NCBI GenBank assembly: GCA_013400115.1 | Contig: VXBP01009037.1 | Location: 310,001 to 374,000 of the forward strand | Direction: 5' to 3' | DNA length: 64,000 nucleotides | From: Rhinopomastus cyanomelas | Lineage: Eukaryota > Chordata > Aves > Bucerotiformes > Rhinopomastidae | The notes under the pieces: generated by a model | Database searches by the model: none | What the model was told of the DNA's origin: nothing | Seen by the model: the letters and a program-made list of their open reading frames with translations, nothing else | Part shown: piece by piece, positions 44,601 through 56,600 of the stretch | Layout: each line of letters starts with the position of its first letter | How positions within the stretch are numbered: the first letter of the stretch is position 1 | Position numbers and translations under genes: made by a program

Positions 44601-47600
44601 GGGTTTGGCAAGGAAAGGGGAACCCCAGATGCCCCCTGACTGCACATGGCTGCACTTGAAGCATGAGGAGCGAATCCTGCTCTGCGCTGGTGTTTGTGCC
44701 CTGCGAGTGTCCCTTCTGTGCTCTCAGCACAGCGGGGTCAGGAGCTGGCAGGACCAGTGGGCACGGTGTGCTGGTGGGCTGAGCTCTGGGCTGGGTCCAA
44801 GTGCTGCAGCAGGGCCCTGAGCAGGACTATTGTTAGCTCTTGTTTCCCTGAACCTCTGATGATCGCCCGGACCTGCTGAGGTAATTAACCCAGTGCGTGG
44901 GACAGATTATCCCCTCAGGATAGATCACTGCGGATCCAGGAGCCAGCTGCCAGGGCACGGTGGGGCTGACAGGTTGCTGGGAGCAGCCCGGGGCAGGGTG
45001 TAGGAGCAGCCCGGGGCAGGGTGTAGGAGCAGCCCGGGGCAGGCTGTAGGAGCAGCCCGGGGCAGGGTGCAGGAGCAGCCCGGGGCAGGGCAAAGCACTG
45101 ACGATGCCAGAAGCTTTGCTGGGGTTTTGCTGAAATCTGCTTGTTCTGGGGGGCGGTAGGTAGAGGAAATGGAGAAGTCCCCCAGCCCGGGGTGGGGATG
45201 CTCAGGCGGCAGGGAGTGCTGGGCCACCGCGGTGCTGAGGGCTGTGGTTTGGCCCCAGAGGGATCTGTAGTGTCAGGTTCGTGGTTGGACTGGGTGACCC
45301 CGAAGGCCTTTGCCGGCCTGGGTGAAGCTGCGATGCCCAGGGCGAGGCAGCAGTGCCGTCTGGCTGGGGTCGTTGTGCTGCCGGCATGGCCGCGGTTCCG
45401 CTGGCTGTGGGAGCCAGGCGCTGGTTGTGCCGGCTGGGTGCCGGCTGTGGTCTGCCAGAGATGTGAAGTCGGGGCACGCTGCGCAGACTGTGGGTTTGGC
45501 GTGACGGGGCGGCATGAAAAATGCAGACGGTTTAAATTCGTCCCGTCCTCACGTGGAGCTGGGCTTAAAAATGGAAACCGGGGGGGAGGCGCGCGGGGTG
45601 CTGCTAATTCGGCTCGGCGGTGGGGTGACCTAGTTCTGGAGACAGCCTCCATCGCCAGCTCTCGGCAGGGAAAATGGGTTCTCTGAGCGGTGAATAATTC
45701 AGCGACTTCCCAGCGATGAACACGGAGCCAAGCTACGAGCGGAGAGGCAGCGCCGAGCTGGGAGCGGGAGGGCAGCGCTGGGGCCCCAGCGTCCTGACGG
45801 GTCACAGCATCACGGAGCACCAGGGGTTGGAAGGGACCTCGAGAGATCACCCAGCCCACCCCCTGCCACAGCAGGATTCCCTAGACCCACTGGCACAGGA
45901 ACGTGGCCAGGGGGGTTGAAACGGGCTGCACACTCACAGGAGGTTCCTGCTGAAGGAGCTGTGAGGGGCAGCTTGTGCTCATCCTCAGCAGCAGGTGACA
46001 CAAGGAGCTGAAGCACCAAGCACTGGCCCTCAGAGAGGGCTTTGTGGCTGCTCAGCCCCAGCTTAAGTTGTGGGCTGAAACGATTTAAAGCATCAACTTC
46101 TTGTGGCCAAGAAGGACAGTGGCATCCTGGAGTGGAGCAGAAGGGGGGCAGTTAGCAGATGGAGAGAGGTTCTGCTGCCCCTCTCCTCTGCCCTGCTGAG
46201 ACCCCAGCTGGAATCTTGTGTCCAGCTCTGGGCCCCCCAGCTCCAGAAGGACACAGAGCTGCTGGAGAGCCCCCAGTGCAGAGCCACAGGGGTGATGGAG
46301 GGAGGGGAGCATCTCCCTGCTGAGGAGAGGCTGAAGGAGCTGGGGCTCTGGAGCTGGGAAAAAGGAGCCTGAGGGGTGACCCCATGGATGTTGATCAATA
46401 TGTGAAGGGTGGGTGTGAGGAGGATGGAGCCAGGCTCTGCTCAGGGGCACCCAGTGACAAGACAAGGGGCAGCAGGTGTGAGCTGGAGCAGAGGAGGTTC
46501 CACATCAGTGTGAGAAGGACCTTGTTCCCAGGGAGGGTGCCAGAGCCCTGGCAGGGGCTGTCCAGGGGGTTGTGGAGTCTCCTTCTCTGGAGACATTTCT
46601 GACTTGTCTGGACTGTTCCCGTGTGGCTGGATCTAGGGGATCCTGCTGTGGCAGGGGGATAGGGCTGGGTGATCTCTGAAGTCCCTTCTGATCCCTGTGA
46701 GTCCCTGTCCTGTGAGTCTGTGACTCTGGGAGTGCAGCTGTTGAAGAGGTTGCCCTGGGAACCGCTGGTTTTGCTCCTCAGGGCTGGCAGGACTGACCTC
46801 TGTTGCCTGTCAGCAGGAAGAAGGCACCGGGTGTCTCGGGACAGGCATCACCAACACCTGCTCTCTGCCAGCTCTCAAGACACTCCCTCCCTCCCTGAGC
46901 TCTGGGTTTGCACCAGCTGGGTGGCCGGCACGCCCGGTGCTCTCAGCATCCATCAGGCAGCACTGGATGGGCTTCAGTATTGTAGAGCTGGGCGGCAGCC
47001 CGAGGGGGCCGGCAGGTTCCCTTCGCAGGCGCAGAGGCTGAGGAGCGCTGCAGCATCCATTTTTCATGAGCAGGCAGGTCTGGTGGGGAAGGTGGGGACG
47101 AAGCAGGGAGCCGCTGCAGCGGGTGAGGGGACACAGAGCCTGGCCGTCCCTGCCGTGAGCTGGCCAGAGTGAGGGTCCTGGTGCTGGGGAGAGTGCGACA
47201 GGAGAGATGTCCTCGCCGGGCAGAGCGTGGCTCTTGCCCTCTTGGTTCCTAGTTGTCTGTCTGAGCCGCCGCTGACAGATGTGAGATGGGCACCTGGTTT
47301 GCCCGCGGGGCCAGGACAATGTCTGGGAGAAGATGGCGACAGGAGGGTTTCTCTGGGTGGCAACGGCCTCTTGCTGGCTGCGGGTGCCTGGAGCCGTGTC
47401 TGGGACCGCGGAGTGATGGACCGGGGTCCCTGGGGCCCAGGCGCAGCGCCACGAGGGAGAACCATCTGGTGTCAAGGGAGCTCCTGATGCACTCGGGGGC
47501 TTGTCAGGGGTCCGTCTCCCTCAAGAACCTGCAATTGGCTTTGGAGAAGGTTCTGGAACCCGGGTGACTTCATTGCCAACTTCTGAAGTGTTGCCCTGTG

Positions 47601-50600
47601 TTCTCCTGCTTCCTGCATCACCCCAAGGGTCCCTCCTGGGCTTCTGCTCCAGCTGAACTTAGAGCTGCCCAGAGCTTTCAGGGACTGGAGCTGCTTTACT
47701 ACGGCAGGAGGGAGTTTCTTGTGGGGCTGGTGTGTTTCTTCATGGGCTGGATCTCATCTCTGATTAGGAAAGGCTTCTGCATCCTCCCCGGAGAGCCCCT
47801 GGCTGTCTCCATCCTCCTTTCTTCCCCTCTTCCCCTCCTTTCTTCCCTTCTTCCCCTTCTTCCCTCTTCCCTTCCTCCCTCCCCTCTTTCCCTCTTCTCC
47901 TCTCTTTCCCTCTCTTTCCCTCTTAATCCTTCTCCCTTCCCTCTCTCCCTTCTCCCTTCCCTCTCCCCTTTCTCTCTTTCCCTCTCCCCCTCTTTTCCTC
48001 CCTATGTTCACTCTTTCCCTCTCCCCGTTCCCTCCCTCCCGCTCCTCCCCTCTGCCGTTGCCGTGTGCGCTGAGCCCCAGCCCCAGCCCAGCTCTGCCGC
48101 CCGAGCGGAGCCTGCGGTGCCTGCGGTAGCCCATTAGCGGTGGCTGTGGCCGGGCACCGCCGTTGGGAGCCCATCGCTGCGGTGCCTCTTCCCCTCTCTT
48201 CCTCTCTGCGGGACCGCAGCAGCGCTGTGGGCAGACAGGGCTCTTCATGCCCCAGCGCACGGGAGCACTGGGAGCTCTGGGAGCACAGAGCACCTGTCGG
48301 GTCTGTTCCAGGACCCAGAGGAGTGTTTCTTGTGTCTCTGGTGTTGCTGAGGGTCATTCTTGGAGCTGAAGCTCCCTGGCTGGAAGTGCTGAAGGTGGAA
48401 AACCTGCGGAGAAGCAGGGAAGGGTGACGTGGTCTGTGGGTTCGCTTTCCCGTCCCCCTCAGACGTGAGGGTGCTGGGTGCTGGGTTTGCGAAGGGCAGC
48501 CTTCGGCTCCTTCCTGATGGGCGTCAGCACTGTTGAACCCTCCCTGGGGCTTCACCCTGGCAAACTCTTGGTGACTCGTGAGTAAGGGCCGAGCAAAGAG
48601 CAGAAGTGATGCAGAGGCTCAGCCCCTCAGAGCCTGAAGCAGACCGGGGGATTGGGCTGGGTGATCCTTCCAGGTTCCTTCCAGCCCCTGACGCTCTGGG
48701 ATCCGGGGGTTTGCTCGTCCTTCTGAGGCTGTGCAGAGGGGCTGGCTCCCCCTCCTCCCTATGGGGCTGGCAGGCAGGGGCTGTGCCTGCGGGCTGTCTG
48801 CCACCCAGAGCAGGCAGGGGCTGCCATGAAACCTTCGTTACAGGGGTCACTCATGACAGAGCACCTGGCCCTCTGCTCTCAGGGGGCTGGGCTGGGCTGC
48901 GCGAGGCTTGGGGGAGTCCAGCAGGCGTGTGAGCCCCCATCCTGCCTGTTGTGAGAGGCTGAGGGGCTGAGCACAGCCTCAGGGTCAGGGTTTCTGTTTT
49001 GGGGGTGACCTCTCACTCTGGTGGCCCCTCATCCTTGTGAGGGGTGACCTTGTAGAACAGGGTCGGTGGTTGGACTCGGTGATCCCAGGGGTCTTTTCCA
49101 ACCTGGATGATTCTGTGAGTCCAGGAAGGAGCCAGCCAGCCCTGCTGGATGCAAGGAGTGGGGACGGCTGGGCTGCCATCGCTGCAGCGTGTGGGGCCAT
49201 CGGAAGGATGGGGCAGCTTTCCTGGAGGCCCCGGGCACGTTCCAGGAGAGGGGCGGCACTGCTTGAGCTGAGTGGGGAGACGGGTTGTAGGAGCTGGCCC
49301 AGACCCTGTTTTCGGCTTTGATTTGGCAAAGTTTTCCAAGTCCTCCCGCAGCAAATGTCCCACCAGAGCGACAATAACAACATCTTGGCCATCAGCCCGG
49401 CACAGAAGGGTGACAGGGACTCCATGGGCCCGCGTGGGCTCCTGATTCATCCTTGGCGATGGCAGCTGTGCGCTCGTTCGAGATCTGGGAGCGGGCTCCG
49501 CAGCAGTCACGGCCAGCTCTCCGCTCCCGCTCTCCCGTGCGACCGTGGTCCCCTTGTCAGCCGCACCGGGGCTCAGCTCCCTGCTGGCCATCTCATGCTG
49601 CTGAGGACCTGGCCCGGGCCAAGTGGTTCTGTTTGTCCGACCTTCTTGCAGGGAGCTGCTGGGGGGCTGCTTGCACAGCCGATCAAGGTCTGAAGGTGAA
49701 GCTGAGCAGGGTGCAGCTCTGGCCGCTTCGAGAGAGAGGTCTGCCCTGGGCTCAGAACGGGATGGAACGGGTCGGCCAGATGGGACCTGCAGCCATCACC
49801 CAGCGCCACCAGTGCTGGCTGAGAACTGGACTGCAGGTGCAGCAGCAGCATCTGAGCACCGAGCAGGGTGCAGGGGTGGGGGCTGCACAGGAGCTGGGGA
49901 ATGGGCTGGCAGTGTGGGGCTGGGGGCTGCACAGGAACCAGGGCACGAGCAGGCAGGGAGGAGCTGGGGGCTGCACAGGCTGGGGGGAACCAGGGCACGG
50001 GCAGGCAGGGAGCAGGGCTGTGTCCCTCACGCTGGCTGCTGTGACGACACCTGTCCCTCGGGCTCCGTGTGAGCTGCTCAGTGCAGCGGCGATGGGGATT
50101 ATCTCACTGTTGGGATAAATAGGCTTCTCTTTTCTTACTTGGTTGAGCCTGAAACTAGACTGGAGCTCAGCAGCCCCAGTGCAGGAGAGACGCTGCTGCT
50201 CCAGGGGCTGCAGCCAGCAGCTGGAGCCTTGTAGCTGCACTTGGAACTGCCAGCCCCCAGCCCCAGGCAGTGGAATGTGCCCAGGCAGCCCTCAGCTTGC
50301 TAGGGTGCTCTGCTCAGCCCTCCGTGCTCTCGTGGCATCTGCGAGGGCCTCCTGCTGCAGCAGCACAGGGCCAGGCTGCGCTTGACCTGTGCCACAGCAC
50401 TGCAAAGACCCCGCTCAGCCTGAGCTCACCAGTGCCAAGGGGCTGGCAAGGACTGCTGAGACAAAACCAGCTGCATCAGCCCCAGGGGAACCCCTGCATC
50501 CTCCCTGGGAGGCATCCAGCTGCTCCACAGCCCCCTGGGTGTCTCCTCATTGGAAGGGCCAGAATTTGCAGCAGAGCATCGTCCAACGGACACTCTCTTC

Positions 50601-53600
50601 TCTTTGCCTTGCAGTGAACTTTGACCACTTCCAGATTCTCCGAGCCATCGGGAAGGGCAGCTTTGGCAAGGTAGGCTTGAACCACTCCGTGGCTCACGGG
50701 GTGCCTGCTGCTCCCCCTCTGTGTTTGTTGGGGGTGATGGCTGCTGGGCAAACAGGGGGCAACCCCTTCCTGCCTCGGCACCGCACTGGTGCTGGCTGGG
50801 AGAGGAGCATCTTAACCACCAGCACTTGTGTGGCCAGTTGATGACAAGTGCTGTTCCCTGAGCGGGCCTGTGGGCTGTGAGGGGGGCCGGGAAGGTGTTG
50901 GAGGTTGCTCTGGGTGACTGGCCGAGCTGGCACGAAGAGGGCAAGGGGGGTTCTCTGCAGCCCCGGGCTGCCTCCCCCCTTGAAGGGGAGCGGTGCCAGG
51001 GAGGTTGTGTTGTTTGTTTTCAGCAGGGTTTTGGTGCCAGGCGGGTGGGAGCGGGTGGGAGGCGATGATCAGAGAGCTGGAGCGCTCGTGTTCTCCCTTT
51101 CCACCCCCCTCTCACTGACTCTCACCCAGCCTCTGCTGTGGAGAGCTGCCTGCGGCTCCTGTCGCAGCGTCTCACCCCGCGCTGGCCCGGTGGGCTCCGG
51201 GGCCGCTGCGTGCTCTGTGTCCCCGTGGGTTTGTGGGGTTCTGCCACCCCTGGCGCTCTGTCACCCTGGCAGCAGCTGTGACCCCTGTTCAGCCCAGACC
51301 TCCTCACCCCTGGGCAGGAGCTGCAGGATCAGAGCCCCGCAGGTGGATCCTGAGAGCTGCTGAGGTTGGCTGTTGCCATCTTCTCACATGGAGGCAGCTC
51401 TGGGTGCAAGGGTGGGACGGGGCAGCTGCAGAGCAGGAGAGAGCTGGGTACTGGAGGTTGTGCTGAGCGATGGGCAGGGGTTGAATACAGGCTGAGGCCC
51501 TTCCTGAGGGCAGTGCGGGCAAGGTGAGGTGAGAGGGAAGTCTCTCCAGCCACTCCTGGTGAGAATGGGAGCTCCAAGGGTCTTGTGGCTTCTCTTCATC
51601 TTGCAGACTCGAAACCCACTAAGGTCACTTTCTGAGCTCAGGGGAGAAAGCCCCCTGGAGACATTTCAAACCCTCCTGGACCGTTTCTGTGCGACTGGGG
51701 ATCCTGCTGTGGCAGGAGGATGGGACTGGATGATCTTTCATGGTCCCTTCCCATCCCTAATGACTGGATCTAGGGAATCCTGCTGTGGCAGGGTGATTGG
51801 GCTGGATGATCTCTGGAGGTCCCTTCCCAGCAGGGAAGCTGTGATCCACCTCCTAAGGGTCACTGAGAAGCTTTGATCCATCTCCTAAGGGTCACTGAGA
51901 AGCTTTGATCTACCTCCTAAGGGTCACTGAGAAGCTTGGCTCCACCTGCTAAGGGTCACTGAGAAACTTTGATCTACCTCCTAAGGGTCACTGAGAAGCT
52001 TTGATCCACCTGCTAAGGGTCATGGAGAAGCTTTGATCTACCTCCTAAGGGTCACTGAGAAGCTTTGATCTACCTCCTAAGGGTCACTGAGAAGCTTTGA
52101 TCCACCTGCTAAGGGTCATGGAGAAGCTTTGATCTACCTCCTAAGGGTCACTGAGAAGCTTTGATCTACCTCCTAAGGGTCACTGAGAAGCTTTGATCCA
52201 CCTGCTAAGGGTCACTGCTGGCACGGGGCAGGCATCCTGTGAGTGAAATCCCCCCCGAGGCTGTTCCCAGCCTTTGCTCCAACAAAGACCCTCTGACCTG
52301 GCTCCTTCCAGCCTGATCAGTGTTGGACTCTTCCCCCAGCAGAGGGGCCAGTAACAGGGTCCTCTGGCACTGGAGCCCCACAGATGCTTCTTGCCCTGTT
52401 TGCCCTTGGCCTGGGGTGGCCAGTGAGACTGAGGGCTCGGCAGAGCCACGGGCAGGCTCTCAGGACACCATCCCTCAGGGGCTTCAAAGGACAAGGGTTC
52501 GTGGCCCTGGGGATCAGGGGTTAGTGGGCAGCGGTGGGGTCTGGTTGGTGGTTGGGCTGGACAAGCTGGAAGGTCTCCTCCAACCATAACGATTCAGGGG
52601 TCCTGGTGGAGGTCGTCCCTGCTGCTGGTCCTGCTGCTGACGGCAGCCCAGCCCTGGTCCGGAGGGTGGCGGTAGCATCGTCAGGAGGCTCCGGCGAGGG
52701 AACATGTTTGGTGTCTGAGCAGGCAATGGGTGCTCGGAGAGGAGACCCCCAGACCAGGGCAGTCCCTGATCCTGGGGTGCCGGCAGCCCAGGGCCCCGGC
52801 GGTGCCCAGCAGTGGGTGCAGAGCACCCGTCGGGGGATCCTCCCTCTGCCACAAGCTCCTGGGAAGAGCGTGGGGGCTTTTCTCTTCCGGGTGCTGCCGA
52901 GCCGGGAGGGTCTCCTCGGGGACAGCCGCAGGACGCCAGAAAGGGCTGATGCGGTCCGGCAGCACCTCCAGCTCCGGCAATGTCGGGCCATGGAGCGAGC
53001 GGCGGCTGCAGCCCTGCCGGGGAGCGGTTCGGGGCTCCAGGAGGCTCGGCTCTGTGGCGTGCAGGCTGGTAGCCTGCTCAGGGCCTTATTAACGGGCGCG
53101 CTGGAGACTGCCCGGGGTTGGCCGCAGCCGCCGTCGCTCCCGCTGATGAGTCAGGCCGGTGTGGGACGGGAGGTGGGGTCGGGTCGGTGCTCGCCGGGGG
53201 CTGCGGACGGGAGAGCGCGGTGCGAGCAAGGTGGGAGCAGCTTCCTCCGCCCAGAGCCGAGCTGCCCCCGCTCCCTCCTGCGCAGCATCCGAGGCTCGTC
53301 AGCGCTCTTGGCCGAGGAGCAGCGGGTGCCTGTGGCAGACGCGATCGATCGGCAGCCGGGGAGGGACGGGCTTGGTGAGTTCTCGCAGCGCTGCAGTCTG
53401 GGGCAGAGGCTGCCTCCCCACTTGACCCACGAGGCCGCTCCTGCCCGTCGAGGGTTGCAGCAAGGATGTCTCCTCACGTACACTGAGGGGTGGGCATCGG
53501 GTCTAAGGAGCTGGGTCCTGCTCAAGTCCCTCCCAGCCCTCCCGTGAGAGTTTCTCCAGTGTCTGACAGCAGCCCCCAGGCAGCTCCCTGGCCCTGCCTG

Positions 53601-56600
53601 AGCCCCAAGTGCCATCGCAGGCTGTGCAGGGCGAGGAGGAGGCAGTGCAGGGCTGAAGAGGTGGAGGAGCTCTCTGTCTCCTTGTGAGGAGAAGGAGGAT
53701 ATGCTGCACTACGGGAGGTCTTCAGGCTCTCTGTGAGCCTCACAGACCCTCCCAGGGTGCCCACAGGAACAGGAGAGGGTTGGGTGTTGTGGCTGTGAGG
53801 ATCCCCCACCAGATGCCTTCCTGCACATCACCAGCTGTTACCCATCCGTGAGGACAAGGAGCAGAACATTCAGCCTCCTGACGAGGTGACTGGACATCTG
53901 ATTGTCTGGTCAGGGCTCTGATCTCCCTCAGAGCGACCATGGACTTTGCTGAGCAGCAGCTGCCTGAGGGCTGTGCCCTGCCCTTGGCTTTGCCGGCAGC
54001 GGCATCGAAGCCCCGTTGGGCACCAGCATCATCTGCAGGCCCTGAGGAGCTGTTGCTCCAGAGCCTGGGATGTTCTGCTGATGCTCATGGCCAGACAGTC
54101 CAGTCAGCAGCCGCTCACTGCCTTAAGCAATGGGCAGCAGGGTCCTGTGCTCTGGGGGAACGATGACTCCGCCAGCAAAGTGGGGCAGCAGAGCTCCCCT
54201 CAGCGCCTCCCTACCAGGGCTCACCCAGAGGGGCACGGGGTGTCCCTGTGGGTACCGCCAGCCCCGTCACCAGCGGTGCCTGCCCCGGGAACTTGCTCCC
54301 TTTCTTCACATGGGGCAGGTCTTCCTGTGGCCCGGGTGCTGTGGGTCCTGGGATGCTGTCGATGCTGGTGGGGATGTTCCAGACACTGTCTCCTCTTCTC
54401 CTGAGCCTGTGGGTCAGCGCGGCGCTGCCGTTTGTTCATGGGGCGGTGTGCGGGCGCCGGGGCTGTGAGCACAGAGCAGCCTCAGCTGCCATGGGGCAGC
54501 CCCGGGGGTGCTGGCAGCAGTGTTTTCCTTCTCTGCCTGGCTGGGAAAACCCTTCCTGGGGCACTGCCCTGCGCTGTGCAGAGTCCCTGCCCTTGTGAGG
54601 GAGCACCCAAGGAGGCCAGAATGGGGTGTTTGTTCACAAAGGGCGCTCTGCTCGGGGGCACCCAGTGACAGGACAAGGAGCAGTGGGTGTGAGCTGGGAC
54701 AGAGGAGCTTCCACATCAGTCTGAGAAGGACCTTGTTCCCAGTGAGGGTGCCAGAGCCCTGGCAGGGGCTGCCCAAGGGGAGTTGTGGAGTCTCCTTCTC
54801 TGGAGACCTTTCAGACCCACTTGGACTGTTCCTGTGTGACTGGATCTGGGGGGATCCTGCTGTGGCAGGGGGATGAGGCTGGGTGATCTCTCGAGGTCCC
54901 TTCCAGTCCCTCAGGTTCTGTGACTCTGTGATCTCGTTGTGAAGCAGTGCCTGGTGCCTGCTCGTGGCAGAGGTTCGTGGGTGGTGCTGCTTCCCGAGGC
55001 TCTCGCCTCTGCTCTGTTTCCCCAGCAGGGAAGGCAGTGCAGATGCAGGCGTGAAGGGGAGCCCTTGTGTGAGGTGAGAGAACTAGATCTGAGCCTCCTG
55101 CTGTTTCCTTTCGGTCTGCCGGAGGAGGACGTGGCAGGGCTGTTCGTGGGCAGAGTGCTCAGCCTGGAGACCTCCCCAAGGAGCAGCTCCTCCTCGGGGT
55201 GACGCTGCCGGGGCCAAGGCAGGAGCCAGGCTGTGGTCAGTGCTGCTGTTCAGCAGCAGCCTCGAGCTAAGGTGCTGGCTGCCCCTTCCCCAACTGTTCA
55301 TGCAGTGGCACTGCCGGGTGCCGGATCTACCTGCGCGTCGCTGGCCGTGTGGAGCTGGGCTTTGGGCAGCCGGGCTGAGGTCAGAGCAATGACTCAGCTC
55401 GGTGAGGGCTGCCTGCTGCTCATAGAGACAGGGGATTGGAATCCTTGAGGGATAGAGACACCTCAGCAGCACAACGAGTGGCAGGGCGAGAGCTCTGTAG
55501 CTGCCTTGCAGGAGGGCTGCAGCAGCCAGAGCCTCTTCTCTGCTCTTCAGTGCTTGGAGCAGGTTTCCTCGCCCCGGTGATCTGAAGCGATGAGGGTTGG
55601 GGAGGTTGAACAGGACCTGGTCATAATGAACCGACCTGAGCTTTGCACCCGTCGTACTGGCAGCCACTTCACAGTCTGCTGGCATCTTGGGTCTGCTGCC
55701 AAAAGGCCACCCTGAGCTCCAGTTGCACGCTCACACCTCAGCTGGGCTCTGCTGCCTTCAGCAGTGTTCAACGATGAGCGATGGAAAACCAGCCCAGTCT
55801 GCAGAGATCCCTGATGGCACCACCTGCTTTCTGCCCCTTGGATGGACCAGGTGGGTCGGACTCCAGCTGAGCGGTGCTTCACAGGTTCCCACGGGTAGCT
55901 GGGCCACGGGCAGGATTGCTGCAGCAGGTTGCTGGGGCTGCCTCGGGGAGAAGCTTCTTCCATCACTCTGGTGTCTTCACCAGAAACTGCTGCAAAGACC
56001 TGCCCTGCACTCCTGCCAGGGAGACCCAGAGCATCAGGGGCTGGAAGGGATCTTGAGAGATCACCCACTCCCATCCCCCTGCCACAGCAGGATCCCCCAG
56101 ATCCAGTCACACAGGAACAGCCCAGGGTTTGAAATGTCTCCAGAGAAGGAGACTCCACAATTTCCCTGGGCAGCCCCTGCCAGGGCTCTGGCACCCTCAC
56201 TGGGAACAAGGTCCTTCTCACACTGATGTGGATCCTCCTCTGCTCCAACTCACACCCGCTGCCCCTTGTCCTGTCACTGGGTGCCCCTGAGCAGACCCTG
56301 GCTCCTCCTCACACCCACCCTTCACATATTGATCAACACCCATGGGGTCACCCCTCAGGCTCCTTTTTCCCAGCTCCAGAGCCCCAGCTCTCTCAACCTC
56401 TCCTCAGCAGGGAGATGCTCTGCTCCCTGTGGGGCTGTGGGCTGCCCTGTGGGTTTGCTGGGCTGGGAACACGCAGATGCTGCTGAGAGCTGGAGCGGTG
56501 GGTGTGTGGCACAGCGGGGCGTGAGCTGGGGCAGCGGGGCTGGGGTTGGGGTTCTATCAGGAGAGGTTTCTGTCTCTGTGGGAGCAGCTGAGAAGGGGGT

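Larger units (their letters stand above)
23696..50614 (+). other. STK32C: STK32C intron 1 (26.9 kb)
   Basis: Phase-1 intron with donor GTGAGT and acceptor TTGCCTTGCAG. It carries at least fifteen CR1 fragments (listed separately), tandem arrays, a telomeric-repeat palindrome, a CpG-rich block and a polypyrimidine tract. Stretches with no recognisable element are about 23960-25310, 25636-26385, 26916-28784, 29109-32377, 32641-33492, 34022-34618, 34981-35540, 35711-36880, 37194-38273, 38751-40559, 41609-42170, 42574-44136, 44584-44980, 45093-45800, 46726-47810, 48051-48647 and 49119-50614. Long open frames there (for example 27099-27992 minus, 297 codons) lack any domain I recognise. Confidence 0.85.

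Noticed and set aside
52534..53547. 337-codon plus-strand frame with CpG-rich sequence in intron 2
   Set aside because: Begins inside a CR1 tail remnant, shows no domain and has no plausible splice link to exon 3.
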